Assembly (NCBI GenBank): GCA_964007475.1
Contig: OZ023273.1
Location: 65,110,108-65,174,107, forward strand
Direction of reading: 5' to 3'
Source: Hybos culiciformis
Lineage: Eukaryota > Arthropoda > Insecta > Diptera > Hybotidae
Length of the DNA stretch: 64,000 nucleotides
The stretch's first letter is position 1. Every line of letters begins with the position of its first letter. The notes beneath the pieces were generated by a model. It was given only the letters and a program-made list of their open reading frames with translations. It was not told the DNA's origin and did not search any database. This document shows, in pieces, positions 45,101-59,500 of this stretch. The translations under genes and the position numbers were made by a program.

Positions 45101-48100
45101 AATTTTATATTAAAATTATAATGTGCAATGCAACTTTTGAGTTCAAAAAATACAAAAAGAATTGACTATAAAAACATCAGCATATATATGTATATCCTTA
45201 AAATGCATCCTTTCGTTATCCATTTTACACAAAAAAAAAAAATAGTTACAATTTACAATAAAAAAAAAAGTTTTTCAACTGCAATGTCATAAATATTCGG
45301 ACCCCTTTTTTTGCAATAATTTTATTAAAAAAAAAAAGGATTCTTAATAACTAAAATTTTGATAGGAACAAAGAAAACTCGAGGTAGGTATTAACATCTT
45401 TTGTCGTACAAAAAAGAAATTCTTTCTACATACATGATATAATTTTATATGTATATGTACATAGTATGTTTGAATATAGTAAGCCCATATTTATTAATTT
45501 ATTACGAAGAAATGAAATATAGTTGAATTTTTGAACGTTGAAATTGAATGTGCTTCGTTTCATTCTGGACTCTTCGAATTGTTTTTGTAGCTCATTAGTA
45601 GTAGAGTTAATGTAAAGTAAACACATTATAGATGCATATTTTACTTTCTTAATTAAATATAATGAAATAAATATTTATCGTATCATATGTAATTATGTAG
45701 TACATATAGCTTTTTCTTTTCTACACAAATGCAAATTTAAAGTTACTTTTGGCTCAACATTTTAACATCTTTCAATATCAGAATTTGAAAATTATTTCTT
45801 AAATGTTTTGATTTCAGTGAATTAGAAATAAATGATAAAATTATAGCGCCTCAAAGTTTTCAAAATGAAGTTATCAGTTTGGTGACTATATATTTCTAAA
45901 AATTATTTTCGAATTTTCAAATTTTCTCATAATTTCCTATGTACATAGATTTCAATATTAAAATTAGAGGAATTAATTCAAAAATTCTCTAATATTTAGG
46001 AAAACGTTAATTTAAAATTTTTGTCTAATAAACTTCTGTCGGTAAAGGTTTCTAATAATCTTTAACTTTTGCGAAACAAAAGATATGAAGAAAAACAAAT
46101 TAAAATATACAACAGATTTTTGAAAGGTTCGCGAAAGAAAAAAAATTAACAGTGGACGTCATGTGGTCAATTTTATATATACATACAGAGTTATTATTGA
46201 ACGAATATTTACTGATTTGAAAATAAATGTTTCAACAAACTTATCCATTCTTCTGAGCGCACATGACCAAAAAAAAAAGAAGAATATTACACAAACCTGA
46301 AAAATATATCACGTCTGGTGAAACCTCACCGCCACAGTTTCTGGATTAGTAGGGTAAACAAAATATGTATAATTGTATAGCTTTCGAAATTTAAAAGTCT
46401 TTCAATTTGAACCCTTCATTAAGGTATTGAACTTCAATGTTTAAAAAAAAATTAAAAATAAATTTCACATTTCTTCCTTAAAAATGGTCAAATGAATAAG
46501 AAAATAACAAATTCCAATTTTATGTGGGATTGTTTTGTTTTATATTTTTTTAAGACCTATGATGGTTTCACCATGGTAATTATTATGACAGAATTAAGAA
46601 ATAATTCTAAATATGTGTTGTTTTTTTTGGGGGAAATTATTGAATTATTATGAAAAAGATGTACGTACGCTGCGAATTTGATTTGGTTTGTTCAGGGTTT
46701 GTACCTTCTATCCTGGTATTCTGACTAGTTTTGTTTTTATGGGTTTTATAATAGCGTTTGTTGTCCATTACCTTTTGTGTTTAGAGAATGTTTAGAGAAT
46801 GGCTTTAACGTATGTTCTTGCAACCATTTGTACACAAAGTTAATCCTAAAACTTCTTAATATTTTAATAAATATAAAAATCTTAGTAACTAAAAAAAAAT
46901 TAAAATTTATCACATATTGAAGAATAAGAGTTTATCCAAATACAAGAAAAATACTGAATGTTAATTAAAAAAAAAAAAATTTATATATTTTGGGAAAAAA
47001 CCAGATGTAAAATATCATTTATTAAATTTTCTTGGACAATTTATAGAAATATATATATATCCATGGCACACGATTTTTAATTCACCATTATAACGTAATA
47101 ACAGGAAACTTGCATTTATAAATTGAAAACCCCCAAGACCCACCCTTAAAGAAAATACAATATTATGTATAAAGAAATTTTATTTTTTTTATTTAAAATT
47201 CTAATATTGAAATGCAGTTTTGTATTTCTTTAATTTTGTAGCCATCCATTAATATAACTGATAGAATGTTCATACAATCAAAATAGTCAACTACCACATC
47301 CTGTAATTTAATCCTATCTCATCATATCGATTTTTGAAGATAATCAATTTTTATTTTATTTTTTTAAATTCTGATTTTTTAGATCATTACAAGGAAATTG
47401 AGATTTTGAAAACCTGGCAAAGATTTTATGTTTTCATATTATGCATGCCGAAATCTTGACACATAATGATTGTTTTAAATTTATAAGGATAACATATGCA
47501 AAATTAGTTTTATTATATAAAATAGTTGATATAGTTATATCAATTATTTTTCGAATGTTTGTAGTTATAATGAGAATAATTTTTAAGGTGATATTAATTA
47601 CTTTGAGAAATCCAAGAGAAAATTAATTATTTATTCATGGAATTTTTAGGTATAGATCCGCCACTATATGACTTAAGTTCTTTGAATTCTTCTACATTGA
47701 CAAATTTTTAAATTATTAATAAAGTATAATTCTTCGGTTTTTCTGGAGATTATTTTGAAATCTTAAACGAAAAACTTTTTAGAAAATTGTCAGTTAGCGT
47801 TTTAGAAAGAGAAACTTTCTTTTGATATCAAAATTATAAATATAAATACAGTATAGCAAAAAGGAATTAATAATTTTATTTTGTGGATGATTTTAAGAAT
47901 TTTATTATTTCTGTTTTTTTTTTTGCTTGAAGAAAACCTACCACCTGTTTTTTTACATCCTCAAATTTCACTTTTTATTGAAAAAAAAAAAAAAAAAAAA
48001 CATAAAAACTAGTGCATTAAAATGTAACATTTAAAGTCGATTTTATTTTTACTTTTTACGACTACCTGTAAAAAATTATAATAAAAAATAATAAAAAACA

Positions 48101-51100
48101 GACCATGAAATCTAATCTGCCACAAAACATCAACATTAGATTTCTTCAAAAAAAAAAAATAATAATATCATTCGTATCAAATGAACCCTCGTTAATCGCA
48201 AAAAAAAACCCAATAAAAAGTAACCCTCCTTTTCTAAACAGCAAAAAAAAAAACTGAAATCTAAATTATTTTCCATTTTTTATTTTATTTTCTTTTTTTT
48301 TGCTATAAATGAAAATTAGCTACAATCGATATAAATGCGATGAGCACGCAACAGTTTGTTTAAACCTCTTTATTTTTTGCAGAAGCTGTAAATATTCTTG
48401 TCCAGCACTTGGTCTGTTATTGTCGACCATCAAAGTTTCATTGAGATAAAAAAAAACTTTTAATTTTTGTGTTTAGAAATTAATTTATTCTTATTGCATG
48501 TACCCAAGATTGCAAACAAAACTGTTTAACCATTTTCAAGATAATTTTTTCTATTATTAATTTTTTGGAATATGAAATTGATTGATTTTTAATTGACTTA
48601 TTTTCATAAGTTTTTTTACTTCCAAATAGTTAATTTCCAAATTAAAATTATAATCTAAATATTTTAATTTTTCTATACAAACTTAAAAAAAAAAAGTTTA
48701 TGTATTTAAAGTTGGATGCAAAAATGTATTTATGTATAATTTTTAAGAATTAATATTGTTCTCCCTTAATAGTTTTTTCATTGAGACTTTTCCTCCGGAC
48801 CGGACGGAAATTTTGTTGAAATGAATATTAAAAAAGTTTTTCTTTTAACTTTTGCAATCGAAATTTCGAAATTATTTGAGCTAATCAAAATACCATGAGC
48901 TGAATATGTCATCAAATAAAAAATCTATTTATATTTGAAGATTGAATTTTTCTCCCGTAAAAATTATCTGATCATAATTTATGCAAATTATAAATTTATT
49001 ATTATTTCATGTATTATTTTTAAGATATTTCGTTATTATGGGAAACTAAAAATAAAATTAAAAAAAAATTTGGATTAAATGTAATATCCCTTCAAATATT
49101 TTTTTCATAAAAATCTAATGTTTTTTTTTTCGATTCTAAGGATACGTTTTAATCATAACGACCATATGTACAATATGGGAAATAAATAAGGGTCTACAGC
49201 TTGTACGCAAAATAATTCACCCTCATGAAAAATTTTATATTTTTTTATAATTTTTGATAACATTTTTTTAATTTTATAAACCGCGTAAAAAAACTGACTT
49301 TTTTTTCATAAAAAAGAAAAAATCATCGTAATCGAGGGTAATTTTAAAAAACATTTTTTTTTCAGCTCTCACATTAGAAAGCAACAAGTTTAAGGATCAA
49401 GTGGGGTTAATAATGTTATTAGTCTGTTTTTTTGTAAAAGCGGAATTAAATCACGCCTTAATTTACTGAGGGGATCCATTTTTTAAATTCGTGTTTTTTT
49501 TTTCTCTCTAAAAAATTGATTTTTAGGGTTGTTCTTTTATAGTTAGGTAATATTATATTTTATTATATGATGTCGCGGGATATAAAAAAAGGATCATCAT
49601 AAGGATAATTTTTTTTTTCGATATGTAATTGACTTGTTGATTTTCAAATTAATAAGATGATTAAAAAATAGCATTAAGTTAATTAAAAAAAATAGGGTCG
49701 GATTTTTTTTATCGATGAATGTATTTTTTTTTTACCGTCGTAATTTAATCCCACATTAACATGAAATTGATAATTATAATGATTATAAAAAAAATTAATA
49801 ATGTTTTCACATAGTATTATTGGTTGAACTTCTAAACGAAGCCAAAAATTGGGAATAAAAATGGGAATAATAGTACTTTCTATAATTTCTGCGATATCTA
49901 ATTGAAAATTTTCTCGAAGTTGAATTTTTTCATAACATAAAATTAATGTCTAATGGTTCATAATTTTGACAACTTTATATTGTTACATCATTTAACAAAA
50001 ATTATTATACTAACTAAAAACAGACTTTTGTCTTTTCATATTTAATAAAGAGAAATAATTTCCGAAAATAGAGATTCTATTACTCCCAACGATGATACTA
50101 TTTTGATCCATTGGATTTTGGATTACGAATAAAAAGTAAGAGCAGATCTTTTAGTCGATAATTTGTATCGAAATATTTAGTTTTTATTCGAATTGTTTTA
50201 AAATGTCCGGAATCCAAAACTAAAAAAGAAACAATTTTTTTTTTTAAATATAAAACCACTTAAAAATGATTGGTTCAATTAATGTATTAATAAAAAAGGG
50301 TTCTAAAACGGTAATTATAGAAAGGGAAGAATAAGGATTTTGAGTTAATATTATGTAACAACACATTGAAAAGGATCATTATGAATGGAAAATATTTTTT
50401 TTAAAATGTATAGTACGTAGGTATATGTGTATATAGTGCTTCTGACAAAATGTTGAAAATGTTATTTGAAATGTGAAAGTGTTTCGACAAAAAAAAAAAA
50501 TGTTTCGAAAAAAAAGGGTGTTGAAAATTAACAAAAATATTTATTTAAAGAACTCCATTGTGAAAAAGAAAAAAATTGATCTTCTATGATTTCTCTTTAT
50601 TTTTTTTATTTTTTTTTTTTAAATAAAACCATACTGCAATATTGGAAAAGTATCGAATTTAAAGTGTGTTTATTTGACAGCAGTTGTTAAATTTTCCTAT
50701 TTTTTGTATTCACAATATCTTGAAAAGGGTTTAAAATTGACATTATTTGCGATCTGGTTTTTTTTTTCTAATAATATATTTCATTTTCTTAGTTTTATTT
50801 TTTTGAAGGAAAAAAATATGCAAAAATATGTATGTTTTATTAATGAGTTAAAATTTTGTAAAATTTTCAAAAGTAGTTTAGGAGATACTTGATGCTATGT
50901 TATGATTTATGATTTTCAATTAAATTAAAAGGCGTATAGGTTAGTCTCATTTGGAAAACAAGTTATTTTTGAGTTCGTTTGAGTTTTAATAAAATTGCAA
51001 GTTAAATGAACTATAATATTTATAAAGCTTTGATTCGTGCAAAAATATATTTGACATCTACCACTTTAAGTTTTAAGCAAGAAACTTACTTATTTTCCAA

Positions 51101-51567
51101 TGATGAATGATACTAACAAACAATCCAGCTTTGAATTTATTTAAATCTTTTAATCAACTTTCTGCTTAACAGCAGGACATTACTGAACCGACCAATTAAG
51201 AATAGAATAATATAAAATTAAGTTTTTCAGAATTTAAGAGGAATAATTACAAATGAAGATATAAACTGATAATATTTATTTATATTAATGAATATTAGGG
51301 ACACCTTTTATGCATTATTTTAATATACACATTAAAATATTGCATTGAAACTTATATAGGATCGTGGGATTTTTAATAATTATATTCTTTAGCATAATTT
51401 CATTGTCAATTTTTAAATAATTAACAATTTTAAGAATTTTAATAAGAAAATATTGGGGAAATAGTAAAATTATTTCACCAGCGAAATAATATTCTAAATA
51501 TTATGATTGTAATGTTAATTAAGTAGTTCATTTCTGTATGTAAATTTTCAACGTTAAAAAAATATGT
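42174..51567. other. Gene-free AT-rich region
   Basis: The start is the cadherin 3' UTR. Beyond it are long A/T tracts and only short unsupported ORFs. One minus-strand stretch ending at a stop at 48320-48322 looks coding-like (RPSAGQEYLQLLQKI) but lacks an upstream splice acceptor. Confidence 0.45.
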
Positions 51568-52500
51568 GGTTGTTCCACGGAAACAGGCGGAAAACTAAAT
51601 AAAAAATGTAAAAAAAAAAAAAAATATTTTTGAGACTTAAATCAGTATTTGTTAGATGCTTCAGATAATTTCGAACTTATTCTCAAAGGGAACACCGCAT
51701 TTTTCGAATTTTTCGATTTTTCAAAGAATTGGTATCGAAAAGTCATTCCCGTGTAAGCAAACGAACCACGGGAATGACACCACGGTAATGACAAAAAAGC
51801 TATTTTTCCTTAATTTATTGGAAAAATTTCGAAATATTTAAAATTCTTAAAGAAAAAAACAGAGAAATCTAAATAAAATTGATTAAAACATTTTTTTTAA
51901 TATTTCAATTAAAAATTCACTTACCACGGTAAAGACAAAATAGGTGTGAATTAAAGAAAATTTTGAAATAACTGTTCACTACCGGTTTATTTTACTCGAT
52001 TTAAATATCACAACTAATAATATCAAGAAAAAATGTATTTACTTAGCCAACTGAAATCGTGATTTTAAATTATATTAATTGTATTCATTTTTTTTCACGT
52101 AATTCACAAAAGGTTTGAAACTCTTACTGACACGGTAAAACTAATAAAATAATAAAAAAAATAATAAGAACCGTACTTTCTCAACTTTTTTTAAATTTTA
52201 GAGAGCATTTCATATATTATTTTTTTATAATAAAATTTGTGAAGTATTTATTGAACATTAAAATAACGAATTTTAGTTTTGAATACGAAAAAATTACTTA
52301 GTAACAGCCACGGTAATGACAAAATCAGTCTTTATGTTGCAATTTTTGCTAATAACAGTAAATATTTACATATTTTTTTTATTTGTCCTAAATGGTAATA
52401 ATTCATATAAAGTATTTTCAAGATTGGAATTTTAATATTTATACAGTTTGCCCAAAAAAGTGTGGTAACATCGAATCGGCCAGTTTCCGTGGAACTACCC
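51568..52500. mobile_element. DNA-transposon derivative with 20-bp terminal inverted repeats, ~930 bp
   Basis: The left end GGTTGTTCCACGGAAACAGG pairs with the right end, reverse-complemented GGTAGTTCCACGGAAACTGG (18 of 20). ATGT follows the right end and TATGT precedes the left end, but the exact duplication is unclear, so I do not name the superfamily. The interior repeats CCACGGTAATGACAAAA (51780-51796, 52308-52324) with variants at 51766, 51924 and 52131. No transposase is seen; the small ORF at 51656-51841 just reads through these repeats. Confidence 0.72.
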
Positions 52501-55500
52501 ATGTACAAAAATATTTTAAATATTATTGTTTCTAATTAACTGTAAAATAAATTTCAAAGTTTGTTAATTAATTATTTCTTGCTTTTTTCTTATGCTTAAT
52601 TTGTTAATTTTTTCACTTCCATATACCATAACTCAAAAATGCGTTTGAAGGGAGAACCACTGAAGTAAGAACTTTTATTTTCAATTGACCATTCTTTTTA
52701 TAGAATTTTCGAGTTTCATCCCTATGAAATTAAAATATGAACCAACTCAACAATAAGTTAAACATTACATAAATACAATAAAACGACAAAAAGGAATTAC
52801 TTATAAAGACAAGATAGACAAGCTTTCTTTATTTGAAATTCGAATTGTCTTAAAAAACAATGAACTAAATTAAAAAAAGGGAATTAAATTGATTTACAAT
52901 TTTTTAATTTTTTAATTCATACACATTTATTAAGCAAATTCTGTGCCAAAAAAAGAAGAAAAAGAAGTATGAATGTACATAATATATTATTTTTATATAA
53001 AATTTTTTATAGATTATTATATTTTTTTGAAATTTTCAATAAAAAGTAAAGTAAATTAATTTTATTGTGGGTACACTCTGAAGCAAACCTAAAAAATTTA
53101 TTTCTCTTTTTTCTATAGTGCGTTTAATTGCAATAATGCAATATGTTTTGAAATGACAAAAAAAAAAGAAGAAAATCGTTATTTTCTTTTAAAGAATATT
53201 GTTGTAGGTCGTTGAAATAACTACATATAAACTTAAAAATATATATATATTTGTAAATAGTATTTTAATTACTCCCATGTGACAAAAAAGATTTATTGAT
53301 TTGCTTTCAATGGAATGGAACCATTTCGGTTGCATGTGCAAAGAACTCATAATTTTTTATATAATATATCTACAGTGTGTATACTATATATAGACATATA
53401 TATAATATATAAATTTTCAGAAGGCATTAAATTTCGTAAAAAAAAAAGTTTAATTGTACATTCATAAAAGTTGAGTTAAAGAATTGAATATAAATTTTAA
53501 AATTATTTATACTTGGCTATTTATACTATTATTTATATAATAATAGTAATTACTAATTACTATTTTAAAAAAATATTACATGAAAGAAAATTTGAACAAA
53601 TTATTGACAAAACTATCTAAAATATAATTAGGTATTTTACAATTAAAATTTTAAGTTTTTATATTGTTAATTAAAAAAAATGTCGTAAATATTCTTGTCC
53701 TAGTTGTTTTTCTTTTAGTATTAGTAATAATATATTTTTCAATATAGTTCTAAGTCTATTCTAACTATGATTGACAATTTGTTTCATTAACAAACTATAA
53801 AAAGTAGGTATATAAAAAGTAGGTATTGTTACTGTGTTAATGTAATGAAATAAATAGGACGATCCTTTTATTAAAAAAGCATCCCATTGGTAAATAATTT
53901 CAAACCCGGAGTTAGATTCGACTTTAGAATCTTAGGGCCTCAAAAATATCTAATTTTTATATGTCGTTCAACGACGCGAGGAGACAATGAACCTATCGCA
54001 ATGAAGAAGAATCAAGAATATTTATCTTTAAGAAGTATTTTAATGGATGAGAAATTAAACTTGTGTATACATAGATTATTTATAAATCGCAGTCAGTAAG
54101 CTAAACTTTTTTATTTTATTTCTTGTACGTTTTCTAAAATTGAATGTCAACCTAAAACCAAACATAATTGAAAATAAAAAAGGAAAAATTTATATAAAAT
54201 CAGGATATTTTATTTATTGCAATTTGTTTTTCTTTGATAACCAACAATATACGTATATCCTCTTGAGTTTTAAGATTTCGCTTTCAATTTCTTAAGAAAT
54301 TGTATAATGAAAATTATGACTTTTAATTATTTTCGAGTTTTCTATAAATTGTGCGTGACATGCGCCTAACTTTCAAATTGAAAATTGATGAATTTCATAA
54401 CTTTTGCTTGTTTTTTATTTTAAAAACTTTGGCTCGTGAATAATCAAAACCATATTTTTTTTTTTTGAAAATCATGCGAGGCGGAGTCCTTTTTTTCCTC
54501 TTTTTTTTTTTTTTTAGTAAAAAAAAAACAAACATTCACAACAAACAGTTTTTTCTGTAATTTATACGCAATTTACCCATTCATTATGAATTAAAATGAT
54601 GGAGTGTTTAAAAAAAAAAAAAGAAAAATTAAAAATAAATAATTATGAGGGTGCTTTATCGGATCTTAAAAAAAAAGAAAATAGTTTTCCACTTCGAAGT
54701 GTAAAATTCGAAAACACTTTTAAATTAACTCAATTTAATATTATATAGGTATTATTTATATTATTTCTTTACTAGTGGAATATGACAGTCTTTGAATGTA
54801 TAGTTTCGTAGGCGCTTATTCATCTAGTACAAGTAATTTTAATAATTGAATAATATTCTTATGTTATCAGAGCATTGTTCATTAAAAGCTCTGTCTTCTT
54901 TTATTTTTTGCCTTTATTCTTACTTATGCTACACCGTTTCTCATTCGCATAATATAAAAGTTTTTACTTGTCGAAAATTGTCTGAAAAATTTCTTATACT
55001 AAAAATTGACTCCCTTTACTTACTAAAATTGAATGGGAGCGGTTCCTTTGACTGTATTTTATTTTATTGTGAGTATTAATACATTTAACTGATATTATAT
55101 TTGACTATATTTCTGTTTGTCTGTATTTTATTAAATTAACTCACAACATCTTCTTTTTACCAGTTCAATTAAAAAAAAAAAAAAAAATAGAAGTGCAGTC
55201 AAATATAATTACAGTCAAATGTATATTTTCAGTCAAATGTGACTATAAAGTCAAAACCAACTTAAATAACTGAGTTCATTCAAACTAATATTTAAAACCA
55301 TAATGGTTTATTGCAATTTAAGCGAAATATGTTTTTTTAACTAAAAAATAACATTTGTTTCCCAAAAAAAAAATACATATTTTGTTAATTTTATTTTTGT
55401 TTTCTGTATTCATTGTTAAATTTATAAAACATTTTTTTTTATTTGGCCAGAAAATGATTTGGCAGAATTTTTTTTCCATATTCAGAAATTTTTTTCTGTA

Positions 55501-56240
55501 TTTGAACAATTTTATTCATCAAAATTTAATTGAATTAAGAAAAAATTTTTAATTGAATAAACTGTTGTGTAATTCTTCAAAATGCATCTTAAAAGTTAGT
55601 ATATAAAGTAGGTATATACATAAAATAAAAAACCATAAATCATAATTTGTGACACTGCAAAATAAACATTTTTTTATTTTGTTTACATTATTAAGTTTGA
55701 ATACGGGGCACTTAAAATTGGTTCAAAATCTGTATGCCTATAAAATTTGAGAATTTTTTCGCTAGGGTAACTAGGGTCAAATCATAACTTCATATTTTGA
55801 CAAAACAGTATATTCGATTATGGCCGTGGCATTAACCACTTCCGTATAATCTTAGTAAAAAGAGTATAAAAATAATGTAAGTTAATGGATAATTATAATT
55901 ATACACTTATACATATTATATGTACATATGTTTTATATGACAATATCAATTTTTTATGCCAAAAATTTTGAACAGGCAATTTCTGAGGAAATCGGAAGCA
56001 AATTTTCGGAACTAATTTCAAAGAAGGCCACAAAACTAAAAATTAATAATAATAAAATAAACCAAAAATTCATATATCAGTATCGCGTACTTCATAATAA
56101 AAAAAATATTTTTTTGGAAACAAAAAGTTATATTAAAACATTAACGATACAGAGACGTCACAGAGACGACACACAGACTGATACTTTCATATATTTACAG
56201 AATTTTACTTAATCTTTTTTCTCATTTGTTTTTATAATAT
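52501..56240. other. Gene-free AT-rich region
   Basis: No supported gene was found. Small ORFs at 53887-54099 and 55928-56212 have no family features that I recognise. Poly-A and poly-T tracts are frequent. Confidence 0.45.
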
Positions 56241-56585
56241 TTGACGCTAACTAATATTAAATTATTAATTAACGCCACGTCACACCGTATTCCATCAAAA
56301 TTCCCAGATGTGATAGAAGGAGCTTCAGAGATTCTTTTTCAGTTTGCACCTTCGAGAATGTGGAATGCTCTCCCATCAAAATTGTTCCCGAGAGCTGGCG
56401 GACGTTTGATTTATCACTTGCGTCGCTTTAAGAAGAGTGTAAATGATCACCTCCTAACTGTCCCACTCTTTAATCCCGTCTAAACTTCCTGTCCCCATTA
56501 CCAAATCCATACTTCTTTAAGTATAAAAAGTATCCCACCTAGTGTTTGGTAACTTTAATTAAAAAAAAAAAAATAATAATAATAG
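56241..56585 (+). mobile_element. 3' end of a non-LTR retrotransposon
   Basis: The ORF ends with a pattern common at the C-terminus of LINE ORF2 proteins: FAPSRMWNALPSKLFPRA, then RRFKKSVNDHL. After the stop (56481-56483) comes a short 3' UTR and a poly-A/AAT-repeat tail at about 56560-56583. The RT domain is missing, so this is a heavily 5'-truncated copy on the plus strand. The left boundary is approximate. Confidence 0.68.
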
Positions 56586-59500
56586 CTGTATATTATAGCT
56601 CTCATTATTTAAAAAAGTAAACTTTAGAAAGAAACCTACTACGAGTACAAATTCAATAGAAATTAAGGCTCATTGATGAGTTAAAGAGGAGGTTCTTTTC
56701 TTATATAACTATTTAACTTATAACTAAATCAAATGCGCAGTAGGTTTCACTAAAACTGAAATTTGTATCTGAATTTTTTCAAATTATTATAGGCCGCTTA
56801 CGGAAGCAATTCGAATAACTGGATTAAAAAATACTTAATTCTTCCGTTTTATTGAAATTTCTCAAAATCTATTATATTTTCGTTTATGTGAGCTTCCTAA
56901 ACCGTTGTCCTTATTTTTACATATTTTTTTGTTATTTTTTCTTTTAAATCAAATAAAAATTATAATCTTCAAAAATTACAATCCACAAGCTGAGGTGAAA
57001 AAACTCAGATTAAAAAAAAATTATATATATTTGTGATGAATCTTTTATCTCAAAAAAATGAAAAAAAAAAAAAAAAACGTAATAATAAAAGATAAATAGC
57101 AGTTTGCCTGGCACATGCCAATTATTTGCTATAAATCACTATTTCATATGGTTCCATTGTCCAGTGTTCGTTCGATATAGAAAATGAAAATAAGAAAAAA
57201 AAAAATATTGAACTATTAACGGATATTCAATATTTTTCCCTTATAGTTTATAAAATAGGATCCTTTTTTTTTTTTCAATTTCTTGGACATAAAAACTTTT
57301 ATATATAATATATACAGATATACATTACAAGAAATTTGTAAAGAAAAGAAAATATAAAACAGTTATCCCTCTGAAAAAAATAAAAAATCCAAATCAAAAG
57401 AAATTGAAATCATCCACAATTAAGGATATTTTCAGATAAAAAAAAATAAAATACCAATACGAAGAGTGGCTATCACCCTCTATTTTTTTTTGATTATACA
57501 AAAAAATTTATAAAAAAAAAATCAGTTTTTTTTTCTTTCTGTAAATTAAATTGGACGAAAAAAAAAACGCAACTGCTCAAAGGAAAAGGCCAGCAGTTTT
57601 TTTTTTGTCACGGTCCTTGGAAAATATATCATTGAAAAATTTACACATTTGTCGATTTTAAATTTGACCAAGTTTATAACCAAAATGACCCAATAATAGA
57701 TTGCACCGAAATTATATATTTAGTATTTTTCTAAAAGACTTCTAATATTAATTTAACAAATTTTATGATGATATAACAGCGATAATAAACAATTAATATT
57801 AACCGAAATCAAAAAATTTGTAGCTGTTAAAAAACTCTCTTATTGAAGTATATAATAGACAAATAAATTACTCGTGTCAAATTCATATTATGTTTCAATC
57901 ACATAAATCTTCGAACACCGACACAAGTTCTTATTGTAATCTACACAGTATATCTGCAACATAAGCTTCCGCCTTGAGCATATAAGCTGCAGATTTACAT
58001 GATGTTTGTTTTTGATTGTAACGTATTTTTTTTAACAATATTACTTATTTACTTCAAGAATAAAAACGAATTTCGCTTTCAATAGAGATCTACTTATTCA
58101 CCTTCCGAATACTTAGATTATATTTAAATCATAAAATAATAACTACATATATAGTTTTGTTTCTATATTTCAGTATATCCTAGTAAGATTATATTAACTT
58201 CACACAATTATTAATGTCAATGTGTAAGTCCACTATTTTTTACTCTGTTCTTATTTTATGCAGTTAAATTATGTATTCGTTTACGTATACAATTCCAAAA
58301 AGATATCCTTTTTTTTATTTTTTTTTTTTTATTTTCAAGTTGGACTCCTTTTTTTTTCAATCACATCACATAGTGTCCTTTGCTCTTTAGTTAATCTTAA
58401 TGTATTTTTGGGTCTTTTTATATTCATAAACTATGTACACAAAAAGACACTGATTATTCTTCTATTTTTGGGAAGTTAAGAGACGAAGCAGATGTTTTAA
58501 TTTATTTCACATTTTTTATACGATATAATATGTTTTTATATTATGTATGTACATACATATAATACTAGAAAAATTATTAAATAAAAAAAAAATTATTGAA
58601 TATTGGACAAAAATCTGCGTATTTCTATATGAAAAATTTATATATTAGGTATATTTTTAAAAAATATACTTGGCGCATTTTTTGAAATCATATTGTCTTC
58701 AATACATATACGTATTAATTTTAAACTTTTTTAATTATTACATCTTAAATATTAATTCGTTGAACTTTTATTATATTATGTAATGTACGTCAAAAACCAA
58801 AACAAAATATTAAATTTAATTATAAAACAACTAAATTTAAAGAAAAATTCTCAATAATTTTAATAGAAATTGAAGAAAGACTCAGGTTTAGAAGGATTTA
58901 AATATTTTTATGTTACGAAAGAACATTTAAGAAAAATCCTATATCAAAAATTCTTCTTATTATAAAATAACAATAATTCTTTCTTTTCTTTCTTGTCAGT
59001 CTTATTTCAATCGGTAGCCCAGTATGCAAAAAATATAAAAACCTAATAATACGAAATTTAACGCATTTCGTCTTAATATAATTTAAATGTTTGACATAAA
59101 TAACAAAAAAAAAAAGGACATTTTATTTTATATCATTATGTCCTTCTTCTTAATAAAAAAAAAATGTAAAGACGATAACAAGAATTTTTTTTTAGGAAAT
59201 AAAATTAAATCCAAATATGCGAAAAATTTAATCGCATTTAGAAAGAAGATTGATTTTCTTTTTTTTGTTATTTGTTTTTTTTTTTTTTTGTTTAACGATT
59301 TTTATCAAAAACGTTTTCATTCTGGCACAATAAAATATTTTTGATGAAAATCACTAAAGGAATTAAATTGTCACGCTTATCTATTTTGTTAATTTGTATC
59401 TTTTATTAAAGAATAAAACATATAAATTATGATATTCATTGTAGCTAAAGCACGCAACACATTGTACTGATGTGTTGATGATTTGTGAATTGATTGTTAT

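Noticed and set aside
46250..46345. Possible short exon or micro-exon (GTGAGG donor on the minus strand, or plus-strand ORF ending QFLD)
   Set aside because: No partner exon or conserved protein text could be found in either strand.
55355..55552. Overlapping plus and minus ORFs in poly-A/T sequence
   Set aside because: Phe/Lys/Ile-only composition in both frames; chance ORFs in homopolymer-rich DNA.
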